DNA of 47,473 nucleotides from Aliivibrio finisterrensis (GTDB lineage Bacteria; Pseudomonadota; Gammaproteobacteria; Enterobacterales; Vibrionaceae): contig NZ_WBVP01000022.1 in NCBI RefSeq assembly GCF_008933155.1, forward strand, positions 1-47,473, written 5' to 3'. This document shows, piece after piece, positions 26,239 to 34,436 of the stretch. How positions within the stretch are numbered: the first letter of the stretch is position 1; the number at the start of each line of letters is the position of its first letter. The position numbers and the translations under genes were made by a program. The notes beneath the pieces were generated by a model. It was not told the origin of the DNA. It was given only the letters and a program-made list of their open reading frames with translations, and did not search any database.

Positions 26239-27531
26239 ATGAATGTATTGATTATTGGTGCCGGCGGTAGAGAGCATGCTTTAGGTTGGAAAGCAGCACA
26301 AAATCCAAACGTTGAAACGGTATTTATCGCTCCAGGTAATGCAGGAACAGCGCTTGAACCAAAACTAGAAAACGTAGCGATTGATGTTGAAGACATAACA
26401 GCTCTTGTTGCCTTTGCAAAAGAGAAAGCAATTGAGCTAACAATCGTTGGCCCTGAAGCACCATTAGTTATCGGCGTTGTTGATGCATTCCGTGACGCAG
26501 GATTACCTATCTTTGGCCCTACAAAAGCAGCGGCACAACTAGAAGGCTCTAAAGCGTTTACTAAGGACTTTTTAGCTCGTCATGATATCCCAACAGGCTC
26601 TTATGCAAACTTTACTGAAATTGAACCTGCATTAGCTTACGTGCGTGAACAAGGCGCACCGATTGTCGTTAAAGCCGATGGCCTTGCTGCCGGTAAAGGC
26701 GTTATCGTTGCAATGACACTAGAAGAAGCAGAAGACGCGATTAAAGATATGCTAGCGGGCAACGCATTTGGCGAAGCTGGCAGCCGTGTCGTTATTGAAG
26801 AGTTTTTAGAAGGTGAAGAAGCAAGCTTTATCGTTATGGTTGATGGCGCAAGTGTTCTACCAATGGCAACTAGTCAAGATCACAAACGTGTAGGCGATAA
26901 AGACACTGGCCCTAATACCGGAGGGATGGGCGCGTACTCTCCTGCTCCTGTTGTTACTCCTGAAATCCATAATCGTATTCTAGAAGAAGTTATCTATCCT
27001 ACGGTTCGTGGAATGGATGCTGAAGGCGCTCCTTACACTGGATTTTTATATGCTGGTTTGATGATTGATGCTGATGGCACGCCAAAAGTCATCGAATACA
27101 ACTGTCGCTTTGGTGACCCTGAAACGCAACCTATTATGATGCGTATGGAATCGGATCTTGTTGAACTTTGTCTAATGGCTATTGACGAAAAACTGGACGA
27201 GGCAGAATCTAAGTGGGATCCACGCGCTTCTATCGGTGTTGTTCTTGCGGCTGGCGGTTACCCTGCTGACTACGCGAAAGGTGACGTTATTTCACTACCA
27301 GCAAGCGAAGTTGAAGGACAAAAGATCTTTCACGCAGGTACCACAAATAACGAAGCAGGCGACGTTGTGACAAATGGCGGCCGCGTACTTTGTGCAACAG
27401 CATTAGGAAATACAGTCTTAGAAGCTCAGCAACGTGCTTACGAGCTAACAAAACAAGTTAGCTGGAATGGAATGTTTCATCGCAATGACATTGGTTATCG
27501 TGCCATTGCGCGTGAATTAGAAGGTAAGTAA
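26239..27531 (+). CDS. purD: Phosphoribosylamine--glycine ligase
   Basis: Second step of de novo purine synthesis: joins glycine to phosphoribosylamine with ATP. It is 430 aa (E. coli 429). N-terminal MNVLIIGAGGREHALGWKAA, an ATP-grasp fold with VVKADGLAAGKGVIVAMT (near 142-159), GDKDTGPNTGGMGAYSPAPV (near 220-239) and YNCRFGDPETQPIM near 285-298. No fused purM or purN domain, unlike eukaryotic versions. SD AAGGA. The gap from purH contains a palindromic element; no PurR box was recognised in that gap. A bidirectional terminator follows 34 nt after the stop. Confidence 0.98.
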   Translation: MNVLIIGAGGREHALGWKAAQNPNVETVFIAPGNAGTALEPKLENVAIDVEDITALVAFAKEKAIELTIVGPEAPLVIGVVDAFRDAGLPIFGPTKAAAQLEGSKAFTKDFLARHDIPTGSYANFTEIEPALAYVREQGAPIVVKADGLAAGKGVIVAMTLEEAEDAIKDMLAGNAFGEAGSRVVIEEFLEGEEASFIVMVDGASVLPMATSQDHKRVGDKDTGPNTGGMGAYSPAPVVTPEIHNRILEEVIYPTVRGMDAEGAPYTGFLYAGLMIDADGTPKVIEYNCRFGDPETQPIMMRMESDLVELCLMAIDEKLDEAESKWDPRASIGVVLAAGGYPADYAKGDVISLPASEVEGQKIFHAGTTNNEAGDVVTNGGRVLCATALGNTVLEAQQRAYELTKQVSWNGMFHRNDIGYRAIARELEGK

Positions 27532-27564
27532 TCACTTAACCTACAAATAACAGCTCCAGAAAAC

Positions 27565-27593
27565 AAAAAAGGCGCTATCACAGCGCCTTTTTA
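27565..27593. terminator. Bidirectional terminator after purD
   Basis: Stem AAAAAGGCGCT / AGCGCCTTTTT, 11 bp including the A/T tails, with a 5-nt loop (ATCAC). It can end purD (+) and the DUF1481 gene (-). Confidence 0.88.
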
Positions 27594-27619
27594 TATCAAT
27601 GTAGATAAAGAATAAATTT

Positions 27620-27690
27620 ATACTAATGTAACTGATCAGATGATCTATTTTCCTACGCAATAATGATCAGATAATTAATTGAATTAGTAT
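27620..27690. repeat. 71-bp MITE-like element with terminal inverted repeats
   Basis: ATACTAAT (27620-27627) and ATTAGTAT (27683-27690) form perfect terminal inverted repeats. Just inside, TGATCAGAT occurs at 27633-27641 and again at 27664-27672, and CTGATCA/TGATCAG extend the symmetry with gaps. The right end overlaps the stop codon of the DUF1481 gene. It has no ORF. A small non-autonomous element or a complex terminator is possible; copy number is unknown. Confidence 0.45.
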
Positions 27691-28397
27691 TACTCTTCAA
27701 TTAATTCCGGTCGCTCTACACAAGTGTAGCTATCATCGGTTAACAACAATAATTCAGACATTTTTAATACTTTTTTATCGCGATTTTTCTCTTCACCTAA
27801 AAATGAGATAAAGCTGTCTAAGCCGGATAATCGTGCGACGACAAAATTCGGTAAGATTTGATTAAATTCTAATTGATCGTATTGCTTACCATTACAAGAG
27901 TAAAATGTTTCACCATCCCACTCACCTTGATATAAAGCGATGCCTTCCTTATCAAAATTTTCTACATTTGTGATTAAATATTTAGATTGTTCTTGAAATT
28001 GAGCGAGTTGATTTGGCATTAATGGAAATATACGACTATCTTTACGATAGCGTTGATACACGGCCTCTCCATTGCCATTATAACGAACGTGCATCATATA
28101 AGGGATGAGGCTGCTGTCAGTATTATCTAACATCTCACCTTCACGAACGGCTTCGACTAATACGTTCTTGTCCCAGCGATAAGTTGTTTTATACCAACCA
28201 TAATCGCCCATAGTAACGTAATCTGACGCACTCAGAGACTGTTGGTTTCGACGTGTATACCAATAGTAACTGGTTGCATCACCTTGGATTTGACCACCGG
28301 TTAAGGTGACTGATTTGATTCGTTGTTCAACTGATGGGCTTGATGAACAGCCAAAAAGAAATGCAGAGAAAAGTAAAGTAGAGAGAATGCGTTTCAT
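27690..28397 (-). CDS. DUF1481 lipoprotein (YjaH-like)
   Basis: A 235-aa envelope lipoprotein of unknown function. The N-terminus MKRILSTLLFSAFLFGCSSS is a typical lipoprotein signal, with the lipobox LFGC and Cys17 as the lipidated residue. After +1 Cys the next residues are Ser-Ser, which favours outer-membrane sorting. The rest is soluble, with no known catalytic motif. It follows hupA on the same strand with 39 nt between, the same order as E. coli hupA-yjaH, which supports the family name. The hupA terminator hairpin abuts the start codon and no SD is visible, so translation initiation is unusual. The C-terminal codons overlap a MITE-like repeat. Confidence 0.85.
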   Translation of the reverse strand: MKRILSTLLFSAFLFGCSSSPSVEQRIKSVTLTGGQIQGDATSYYWYTRRNQQSLSASDYVTMGDYGWYKTTYRWDKNVLVEAVREGEMLDNTDSSLIPYMMHVRYNGNGEAVYQRYRKDSRIFPLMPNQLAQFQEQSKYLITNVENFDKEGIALYQGEWDGETFYSCNGKQYDQLEFNQILPNFVVARLSGLDSFISFLGEEKNRDKKVLKMSELLLLTDDSYTCVERPELIEE

Positions 28398-28426
28398 AAA
28401 AATGCCGAGTTAAGGGTTAACTCGGC
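28398..28426 (-). terminator. hupA terminator touching the DUF1481 start codon
   Basis: On the minus strand GCCGAGTTAA / TTAACTCGGC (perfect 10 bp, 3-nt loop) is followed by A and TTTTT, and the next three bases are the ATG of the DUF1481 gene. It lies 10 nt after the hupA stop. Confidence 0.85.
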
Positions 28427-28436
28427 AAAGTATATC

Positions 28437-28709
28437 TTAGTTCACTGATTCTTTCAGTGCTTTACCAGCAACAAATGCAGGAACATTCGCAGCTTTGATT
28501 TGAATCTCGTCACCAGTCTTAGGGTTGCGACCAGTGCGTGCTGCACGATGATTAACTTTAAAAGTACCAAAGCCGATAAGTTGAACCTGTTCGCCATCTT
28601 TAAGTGCGCCAGTTACGCCTTCTAGAGTCGCTTCAAGTGCTGCTTTTGCTTGTGCTTTTGATAGGTCTGCTTTTTCAGCAATAGCATCAATTAACTGGGT
28701 TTTATTCAT
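28437..28709 (-). CDS. hupA: DNA-binding protein HU-alpha
   Basis: Nucleoid protein HU, which binds and bends DNA without sequence specificity and forms homo- or heterodimers. It is 90 aa, the exact family length. ATG at 28709 ([20 protein letters not shown]) is used; the longer open frame to 28847 has no family match. Signature [20 protein letters not shown] with the DNA-binding beta-arm Arg residues, then [20 protein letters not shown]. It is divergent from the CNNM-like gene, so the 219-nt upstream region holds both promoters. It ends with a hairpin terminator that abuts the next gene. Confidence 0.98.
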   Translation of the reverse strand: MNKTQLIDAIAEKADLSKAQAKAALEATLEGVTGALKDGEQVQLIGFGTFKVNHRAARTGRNPKTGDEIQIKAANVPAFVAGKALKESVN

Positions 28710-28928
28710 TAGGGTTTCCCTTCTATTTTTTGAAATCCTGTTCACTCTAATGCATAAAGCCCCCACCTGGCAAAGGTTTGTCACACTTCTTGCTACAGAA
28801 TGCGCGTTCTTTAGACACAAACTGAGTAACGTCTCACAAATTATCACTATTTTTCATTTGTGAGGCATTGCTTTTTGACCTATCAGCACCCATTTTATAA
28901 GGGCTTGCTTACTTTTTTGAGATTAATA

Positions 28929-29996
28929 ATGTTTATTTTATCCATCTATATTGCCATTTCTATTAGCGTATCCTTCATTTGTTCTGTGCTTGAGGCTATT
29001 TTACTTAGTATCAGTCCAAGCTATTTGGCTCAAATGCGTCAAGAGAACCACCCTGCAGCCGAAAGATTAACGCAATTAAAAAACAATGTAGATCGCCCTT
29101 TAGCGTCAATTTTAACCCTAAATACTATTGCCCATACTGCGGGGGCTGCAGCTTCTGGTGCTCAAGCGTCTATCGTTTTTGGTAGTGAGTGGCTAGGTGT
29201 TTTCTCCGCGTTCTTAACGTTCGCAATCCTATTATTTTCTGAAATTGTACCGAAAACTATCGGTGCAACCTACTGGCGCCAACTCGCGCCAATGGCTGCA
29301 AGAATGCTGCATTGGATGGTGCTGTTATTAAGCCCTGTTGTTTGGGCGTCAGAGCAATTGACTAAACGCTTAGCTCGCGGACATCAAGCGCCAAAATTAC
29401 GAGATGAAATTGCTGCGATGGCCACGCTTGCAAAAGAGAATGGTGAATTTGCAGAAGGCGAGTCAAAAATCTTAACTAATATTCTAAATATTAGAGATGT
29501 ACCAGTGACTCAAGTAATGACACCAAGAACAGTGCTATTCCGAGTCAATGCTGAAATGACGGTGGAAGACTTTATAAAAGATTGCGCAGAAACCCCATTT
29601 TCACGTCCATTAGTTTACAGTGAAGACAGCGATAACATTGTTGGCTTTATCCATCGCTTAGAATTATTCTCTGCAATGCATAAAGGCCAAGGAAAACGCC
29701 TTCTTGGTTCTGTTATGCGCCCAATTCAAGTCGTTATCAGTACTTCAACACTACCAAAAGCATTTGAACACTTAATGAAGCACAGAGCACAGTTAGCGCT
29801 CGTGATTGATGAATACGGCACAGTACAAGGCCTACTTACTTTAGAAGATATCTTTGAATATATGGTTGGTGAAGAGATCATTGATGAAGCAGATAAAACT
29901 ACAGATATGCAGCAACTAGCTCAACAGCGTTGGACTAACTGGAAAAACAAGCACGGTGTTATCGATAATACCGATGTAGAAGAAGAGAAAGAATAG
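28929..29996 (+). CDS. CNNM/CorC-like membrane protein with CBS pair
   Basis: A 355-aa inner-membrane protein of the CNNM (DUF21) family, linked to magnesium/cobalt homeostasis. ATG at 28929 gives the hydrophobic start MFILSIYIAISISVSFICSV. Three or four membrane helices cover about 1-160 (including WLGVFSAFLTFAILLFSEIV and MLHWMVLLLSPVVWASEQL), with the SEIVPKTIG motif typical of DUF21. A cytosolic CBS pair covers about 195-330 (VPVTQVMTPRTVLF and LALVIDEYGTVQGLLTLEDI). The C-terminal CorC/HlyC transporter-associated domain is absent, which makes it a short family version. It does not belong to the neighbouring hupA or yjaG units; the actual ion is not known. Confidence 0.88.
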   Translation: MFILSIYIAISISVSFICSVLEAILLSISPSYLAQMRQENHPAAERLTQLKNNVDRPLASILTLNTIAHTAGAAASGAQASIVFGSEWLGVFSAFLTFAILLFSEIVPKTIGATYWRQLAPMAARMLHWMVLLLSPVVWASEQLTKRLARGHQAPKLRDEIAAMATLAKENGEFAEGESKILTNILNIRDVPVTQVMTPRTVLFRVNAEMTVEDFIKDCAETPFSRPLVYSEDSDNIVGFIHRLELFSAMHKGQGKRLLGSVMRPIQVVISTSTLPKAFEHLMKHRAQLALVIDEYGTVQGLLTLEDIFEYMVGEEIIDEADKTTDMQQLAQQRWTNWKNKHGVIDNTDVEEEKE

Positions 29997-30025
29997 TTAA
30001 AGGTGTTAGCAAGCCCCTTTAAATT

Positions 30026-30058
30026 AAAAAACCGATGAATATTCATCGGTTTTTTTTG
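30026..30058. terminator. Bidirectional terminator between the CNNM and DUF416 genes
   Basis: A perfect palindrome AAAAACCGATGAAT / ATTCATCGGTTTTT (30027-30054) with T8 on the plus side and T-rich sequence on the minus side. It serves both convergent genes. Confidence 0.9.
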
Positions 30059-30071
30059 TAACGTCAGAAAG

Positions 30072-30665
30072 TTAGTAATCTAGCTCTAGACCGATATTAC
30101 TTACATTCTCGTCTCTTAGTTCTTGGCGTAAGTCTTTAATTAAATCAATATCACGCTCTTCTGCTTCACGAAGTGGTCGGAAAATTGCCCACTGGACATC
30201 CCATTCTTCACAAATCACATCAATGTCTTTTTGATTTTCATCTGTCACTTCTTCGCCCGTTTGCGCTTCAACCAGCTGAGCAACTGTCATTACTGATAGC
30301 TGGCTAATCTTAAACATGGCTTCTTTTAATACATCACGATCTAAGATACCGTGTAAAAAAGTCGATAACGCAACACAAGCATCAATTGCTGGGTAAGTCA
30401 GGTAAATTGAATCATCATCTAACTCAGGGATCATTTCTTCTAGCTTTTCTAATTGACGTTCAAAATTAATCTTGGCATTTTTAACGGTCAATAATTCCCA
30501 AATACTATCTAGTATAACACGATAGGTTTGAGGCTCAGCAAAGCCGGTTGCTTCACAGTAATGTACGTAATTTGGGTACATACGCTCACATAAAGAAGCC
30601 ATAAAAGTAATTTGTTGCCATGGTTCAAACTTTTCTAAACGAACTTGGATAGGATTGCGTAACAT
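30072..30665 (-). CDS. DUF416 protein (YjaG-like)
   Basis: A 197-aa soluble alpha-helical protein of the DUF416 family, equivalent to E. coli YjaG (196 aa). No enzymatic motif is known. Features are the family start MLRNPIQVRLEKFEPWQQIT, AFMASLCERMYPNYVHYCEA-like N-terminal helix, a central acidic segment near 70-90 and a strongly acidic C-terminus. The gene is single, reading toward a shared terminator, and divergent from the 2-hydroxyacid dehydrogenase. In E. coli yjaG lies between nfi/hemE and hupA, the same neighbourhood seen here. Function is unknown. Confidence 0.9.
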   Translation of the reverse strand: MLRNPIQVRLEKFEPWQQITFMASLCERMYPNYVHYCEATGFAEPQTYRVILDSIWELLTVKNAKINFERQLEKLEEMIPELDDDSIYLTYPAIDACVALSTFLHGILDRDVLKEAMFKISQLSVMTVAQLVEAQTGEEVTDENQKDIDVICEEWDVQWAIFRPLREAEERDIDLIKDLRQELRDENVSNIGLELDY

Positions 30666-30736
30666 ATACGATTCTACACTATAAAAAAATGACGCTTTAA
30701 GTGTACTTGATAACCACGAATGACAAAAGGAAGGTT

Positions 30737-31651
30737 ATGAACAAATTACTTATCATTTCAAAAGAAAAAGAGAAATACCTCTCACTTTTTGAGCTATCGG
30801 ATCTTCCTGATCTTGAAATTTGTCATGATCTTAGAAAAGCCAATATTATCCTTGCCGATCCACCACTCATTTCTGGTTTACTTAATCAATTTAAATCTGT
30901 TGAGTGGCTTCAGTCTACCTTTGCTGGAATCGACGCCCTCATAAAACCGAGCTTACGACAAAACTATTCTCTCACCAATGTTAAAGGGATCTTTGGGCAA
31001 CAAATCTCTGAATATGTTTTAGGTTATTGCATTCAATATTTTCGCCACTTTTCTTTATATGCTAAACAACAAAAACAAAAGCAGTGGGTACCCCATCACT
31101 ACTCTTCATTAACTGATAAAGTGATGGTGATCTTGGGAACTGGCTCCATTGGTTGCTACCTTGCAAATTCAGCAAAAGCATTGGGATTTATAGTTCATGG
31201 GATTAACCGCTCAGGTATTCCACCAAAAGAATCACCTTTTGAAAAAGTATTCCATATTTCAGAGATTAATGAGGCATTTAAACAAGCGAATGTAATTGTC
31301 AGTACTTTACCTAACACAGAGCAAACTAATGCTTTGTTAAATGCGAACACATTAAGTGATTGTAATGGTGGATTGCTGTTTAATGTTGGTCGTGGTGAGG
31401 TTATTGATAATTTGGGGTTATTACAGGCGCTAGAAAATGGTTCTCTCTCTCATGCTTTTCTTGATGTATTTATCAATGAGCCATTATCGCAGGAGTGCCC
31501 TTACTGGCATCACCCAAATATGACGATAACACCGCATATTGCAGCGCTTAGCTTCCCTGAACAAGTTTTTGAACAGTTCTCTGAAAACTACTTACTTTGG
31601 CGTGATGGCTTTTCTTTAAAGAATCTTGTAGATTTTGACAAAGGTTATTAA
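30737..31651 (+). CDS. D-2-hydroxyacid dehydrogenase family protein
   Basis: A 304-aa NAD(P)-dependent dehydrogenase of the D-isomer-specific 2-hydroxyacid family, nearest to short, glyoxylate-reductase-type members. ATG at 30737 is used because AAGGAAGG precedes it; an earlier ATG at 30701 lacks a ribosome site. The Rossmann motif VMVILGTGSIGCYLANSAKA lies near residue 128-147. Catalytic residues are visible: Arg in LLFNVGRGEVIDN, Glu in FLDVFINEPLSQECPYW and His in ITPHIAALSF. The substrate is not predictable. It is divergent from the DUF416 gene and converges on the TerB-like gene across a hairpin terminator. Confidence 0.9.
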   Translation: MNKLLIISKEKEKYLSLFELSDLPDLEICHDLRKANIILADPPLISGLLNQFKSVEWLQSTFAGIDALIKPSLRQNYSLTNVKGIFGQQISEYVLGYCIQYFRHFSLYAKQQKQKQWVPHHYSSLTDKVMVILGTGSIGCYLANSAKALGFIVHGINRSGIPPKESPFEKVFHISEINEAFKQANVIVSTLPNTEQTNALLNANTLSDCNGGLLFNVGRGEVIDNLGLLQALENGSLSHAFLDVFINEPLSQECPYWHHPNMTITPHIAALSFPEQVFEQFSENYLLWRDGFSLKNLVDFDKGY

Positions 31652-31652
31652 A

Positions 31653-31684
31653 AGTAAAATAAAAGCCTGTGATATATCAGGCTT
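31653..31684 (-). terminator. Terminator for the TerB-like gene
   Basis: AAGCCTG (31663-31669) / CAGGCTT (31678-31684) with an 8-nt loop; on the minus strand it is followed by TTTTATTTTACTTTT. It may also end the dehydrogenase gene on the plus strand, whose stop is adjacent. Confidence 0.7.
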
Positions 31685-31691
31685 CACTGCA

Positions 31692-32144
31692 TTATGCTTG
31701 TGGTGCTGCGGCAAGCTTTGCTCGAATAAACTCAAGATGATCAAGATAAATCAAATCGGATACCTGACGAATTACCGCCTCTTCCATTGGCTCAATCACA
31801 CCATCGGCATACGCTACCGTCCACATGGCTTCGATTAGATCGTAACGCTCGTTTGGCATCAATGCTCTCAACTTAGTTGTAAACTCATATAAAGACGTTG
31901 AGGCCTTACTTTTAGCCGTAGCTTCAAGCAATAAACTCTTTGCTTGTTCGTCGTTAATATCAAATAATTTACTTAATAGCTGTAATTTTGCGTTATCTTC
32001 TCTTTCATCATTCTGGTGATCGGCACCTGATACTTCACATAATAAAGACGCCATTGCTAAATGCATCGAAGCGACTTCACCAGCACTACCGTCACTCGCT
32101 TCATGCATGACTTTTTTTAATAACGTACTCAATTTCTTAAACAT
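31692..32144 (-). CDS. TerB-like domain protein
   Basis: A 150-aa cytosolic protein with a TerB-like fold: helices with conserved acidic residues that in TerB bind metal (AMASLLCEVSGADHQNDERE near 30-49, and MWTVAYADGVIEPMEEAVIR near 107-126). It belongs to the stand-alone conserved family found widely in proteobacteria, not to the tellurite ter operon; no terZ/terD/terC gene is nearby, so tellurite resistance should not be assumed. N-terminal basic stretch MFKKLSTLLKKVMHEAS could be an amphipathic helix. It is downstream of hemE on the same strand, but a terminator lies between. Function unknown. Confidence 0.82.
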   Translation of the reverse strand: MFKKLSTLLKKVMHEASDGSAGEVASMHLAMASLLCEVSGADHQNDEREDNAKLQLLSKLFDINDEQAKSLLLEATAKSKASTSLYEFTTKLRALMPNERYDLIEAMWTVAYADGVIEPMEEAVIRQVSDLIYLDHLEFIRAKLAAAPQA

Positions 32145-32203
32145 AAAAAACTCTCAATACCGATAATTAATAATATGAACATTTAAGTATAGATCTATTC
32201 CAA

Positions 32204-32233
32204 TAAAAAAGGAGACTACAATGAGTCTCCTTT
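32204..32233 (-). terminator. hemE terminator
   Basis: On the minus strand AAAGGAGACT / AGTCTCCTTT (10 bp, 6-nt loop) followed by TTT ATT, 26 nt past the hemE stop. Confidence 0.85.
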
Positions 32234-32258
32234 CTATCTAGAATCTTAAACTAAGATT

Positions 32259-33326
32259 TTATTTATGGTACGGTTTAGATAAATCATGCACCGCTTCCAC
32301 AAACACTCCAGCATTTTCTGGCGGAACATCTAAATGGATACCGTGACCCAAGTTAAATACGTGACCTGTACCTTCGTTACCAAACCCTTCTAGAATCGTA
32401 CCTACTTCTTGACGGATACGTTCAGGTTGTGCATAAAGGATTGATGGGTCCATATTACCTTGTAGAGCAACTTTATCACCAATACGAGCTTTTGCATCTG
32501 CAATATTAATTGTCCAATCAAGGCCAACCGCATCACAGCCTGTTGCTGCAATTGATTCTAACCACATGCCACCATTCTTAGTGAATAGCGTTACTGGTAC
32601 TCGGCGACCTTCGTTTTCACGAATTAAGCCATCAACAATCTTATGCATATATTGCAAAGAGAATTCGTTGTAATCACGAGGAGTTAATACGCCCCCCCAT
32701 GTATCAAATACCATCACAGATTGTGCACCGGCTTTAATTTGCGCGTTTAGGTACTCAATAACCGTATCTGCTAATTTATCTAGTAATAGGTGTAATGTTG
32801 CTGGTTCTGCATACATCATTTTTTTGATCTTAGTGAAAGCTTTTGAGCTTCCACCTTCAACCATGTATGTCGCTAGTGTCCAAGGGCTACCAGAAAAACC
32901 AATTAATGGTACTTCACCTTTTAGATCTTTACGGATCTGACGTACTGCATTCATTACATATTGCAGCTCACCTTCAGGATCTGGAAGGCCAATTTTAGTT
33001 ACGTCAGCTTTACAAGTAATTGGACGCTCAAACTTAGGACCTTCGCCTGTTTCAAAGTAGAGTCCTAACCCCATAGCATCAGGAATAGTCAGAATATCTG
33101 AAAATAGAATCGCAGCATCTAGAGGAAAACGACGTAGAGGCTGAAGCGTCACTTCAGAAGCAAGCTCTGCATTTTTACACAGAGACATGAAATCACCCGC
33201 TTCTGCTCGTGTCGCCTTGTACTCTGGAAGGTATCGACCTGCTTGGCGCATCATCCAAACTGGTGTGTAATCTACTGGTTGTTTTAATAACGCACGTAAA
33301 TAGCGGTCATTTTTTAATTCTGTCAT
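32259..33326 (-). CDS. hemE: Uroporphyrinogen decarboxylase
   Basis: Removes four carboxyl groups from uroporphyrinogen III to give coproporphyrinogen III in heme synthesis; needs no cofactor. It is 355 aa (E. coli 354). Signatures: [20 protein letters not shown], then [20 protein letters not shown] with the substrate-binding arginines, [20 protein letters not shown] with the catalytic Asp, [20 protein letters not shown] and [16 protein letters not shown]. It lies downstream of nudC with a 201-nt gap, so it probably has its own promoter; a candidate -35/-10 pair (TTGCAT and AAATAT, 17-nt spacer) is on the minus strand about 80 nt upstream of the ATG. A terminator separates it from the TerB-like gene. 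Confidence 0.98.
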   Translation of the reverse strand: MTELKNDRYLRALLKQPVDYTPVWMMRQAGRYLPEYKATRAEAGDFMSLCKNAELASEVTLQPLRRFPLDAAILFSDILTIPDAMGLGLYFETGEGPKFERPITCKADVTKIGLPDPEGELQYVMNAVRQIRKDLKGEVPLIGFSGSPWTLATYMVEGGSSKAFTKIKKMMYAEPATLHLLLDKLADTVIEYLNAQIKAGAQSVMVFDTWGGVLTPRDYNEFSLQYMHKIVDGLIRENEGRRVPVTLFTKNGGMWLESIAATGCDAVGLDWTINIADAKARIGDKVALQGNMDPSILYAQPERIRQEVGTILEGFGNEGTGHVFNLGHGIHLDVPPENAGVFVEAVHDLSKPYHK

Positions 33327-33399
33327 GATCTTTCCTTATATTAGCTCCTGCTATTGTATCACTCAATGGCGCGAACAAAAGCCCACCTTTGCTATCGAG

Positions 33400-33510
33400 A
33401 TCATATTTAATTAATCTTGTTTATGATGCAAATTGTGCAATAGTTAACCTCATGATAGAAATTGCTTTGCTAGTAAAAGAATAACATTAAATTAACAATC
33501 ATATTTAATT
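33400..33510. repeat. 13-bp direct repeat upstream of hemE
   Basis: ATCATATTTAATT occurs at 33400-33412 and again at 33498-33510 in the 201-nt hemE-nudC gap. The spacing of 98 nt is about nine helical turns. It could bind a regulator or be chance in AT-rich DNA. Confidence 0.35.
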
Positions 33511-33527
33511 GACAGCATAACAACACC

Positions 33528-34322
33528 TTACTTACACCCAGTATCTTGATTGGGTGCTTTTTTATTTATGGTATCTAACGTTGCTTCTATGAGCGTTCGT
33601 GCAATAGTGCCTTTAGGGGCGAGCTCTGGCAATTGATCTTGGCAATACCATCCGGCTTTCACTAGCTCATTTCTATCGACGTTGATTTCACCTGACTCAT
33701 AATCTGCCAAGTACCCAACCATAAGGCTTGAAGGAAAAGCCCAAGGCTGACTACCAAAATATCGGACATTGGTAATTTTAATGCCTGTTTCTTCAAATAC
33801 TTCACGCTCTACCGCCATTTCAAGCGTTTCACCGACCTCAACAAAACCCGCTAAAACCGTAAATAACCCACCTTTATGCCTTTGATGTTGAGCAAGTAAA
33901 ATCGAATTTTCTCTACGAACCGCTACAATAATAGACGGAAAAATTCTAGGGTAATGCAACTTGCGACATTCATTGCACTGCATGGCGATTTGATTAAGGT
34001 TCAGTTGAGTACGGCCACCACATTGAGGGCAAAAACGGAATTCTCGAGCCATAAATCCATATTGAATCGCTTTACTGAATAATAAAAACTCAGTTTCTTT
34101 ATATTCTAATAAGTCTCTTAAATTCATATAAGAAAGTGTTTGCTCAACTGACTCATCATTTAACCACATAACAGGATAACCATTGTGTTTTCCTATACAT
34201 ACGGCTTGCTCAAAAGGCAATTTAAAATCACTTGCACTGCCGTAAGGGAGACCATCTGTCTCTAGCCAAATAGTAGAATCATTGACGACACACCAGTAGA
34301 CTTTTGTATGTTGGTTTAACAT
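33528..34322 (-). CDS. nudC: NAD-capped RNA decapping / NADH pyrophosphatase
   Basis: Cleaves NADH to NMNH and AMP and removes NAD caps from RNA. The start ATG at 34322 (MLNQHTKVYWCVVND) gives 264 aa, close to the 257 of E. coli; the ORF extends to 34364 but those residues have no family match. Zinc ribbon Cys pairs are in FCPQCGG and MQCNECR. The Nudix box is GFVEVGETLEMAVEREVFEE, followed by TGI. The NADH-specific SQPWAFPSSLM lies 17 residues downstream. It is divergent from rsd and upstream of hemE, as in E. coli. The last codons overlap a plus-strand terminator hairpin. Confidence 0.93.
   Translation of the reverse strand: MLNQHTKVYWCVVNDSTIWLETDGLPYGSASDFKLPFEQAVCIGKHNGYPVMWLNDESVEQTLSYMNLRDLLEYKETEFLLFSKAIQYGFMAREFRFCPQCGGRTQLNLNQIAMQCNECRKLHYPRIFPSIIVAVRRENSILLAQHQRHKGGLFTVLAGFVEVGETLEMAVEREVFEETGIKITNVRYFGSQPWAFPSSLMVGYLADYESGEINVDRNELVKAGWYCQDQLPELAPKGTIARTLIEATLDTINKKAPNQDTGCK
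33533..33562 (+). terminator. Plus-strand terminator inside the nudC 3' end
   Basis: ACACCCA (about 33534-33540) / TGGGTG (33551-33556) forms a hairpin followed by C and TTTTTT on the plus strand. It lies in the last codons of nudC, which is on the minus strand, so it faces transcription coming from the hemE-nudC gap. On the minus strand it has no T-tract. Confidence 0.55.
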
Positions 34323-34436
34323 CTTTATCACAACCCTCTTGCAGCCTTTAATATTTACTGGCAATCTTAATGAATATAGTAATGAGAGTATATATAAGAA
34401 CTTTGGTTTATTGCTTGCAACTACAAGGATATCGTT

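Noticed and set aside
28710-28847. Longer hupA reading frame
   Set aside because: The extra 46 residues do not match HU; ATG at 28709 gives the standard 90-aa protein.
31692-32144. Tellurite resistance function for the TerB-like gene
   Set aside because: No other ter genes are nearby; only the fold is shared.
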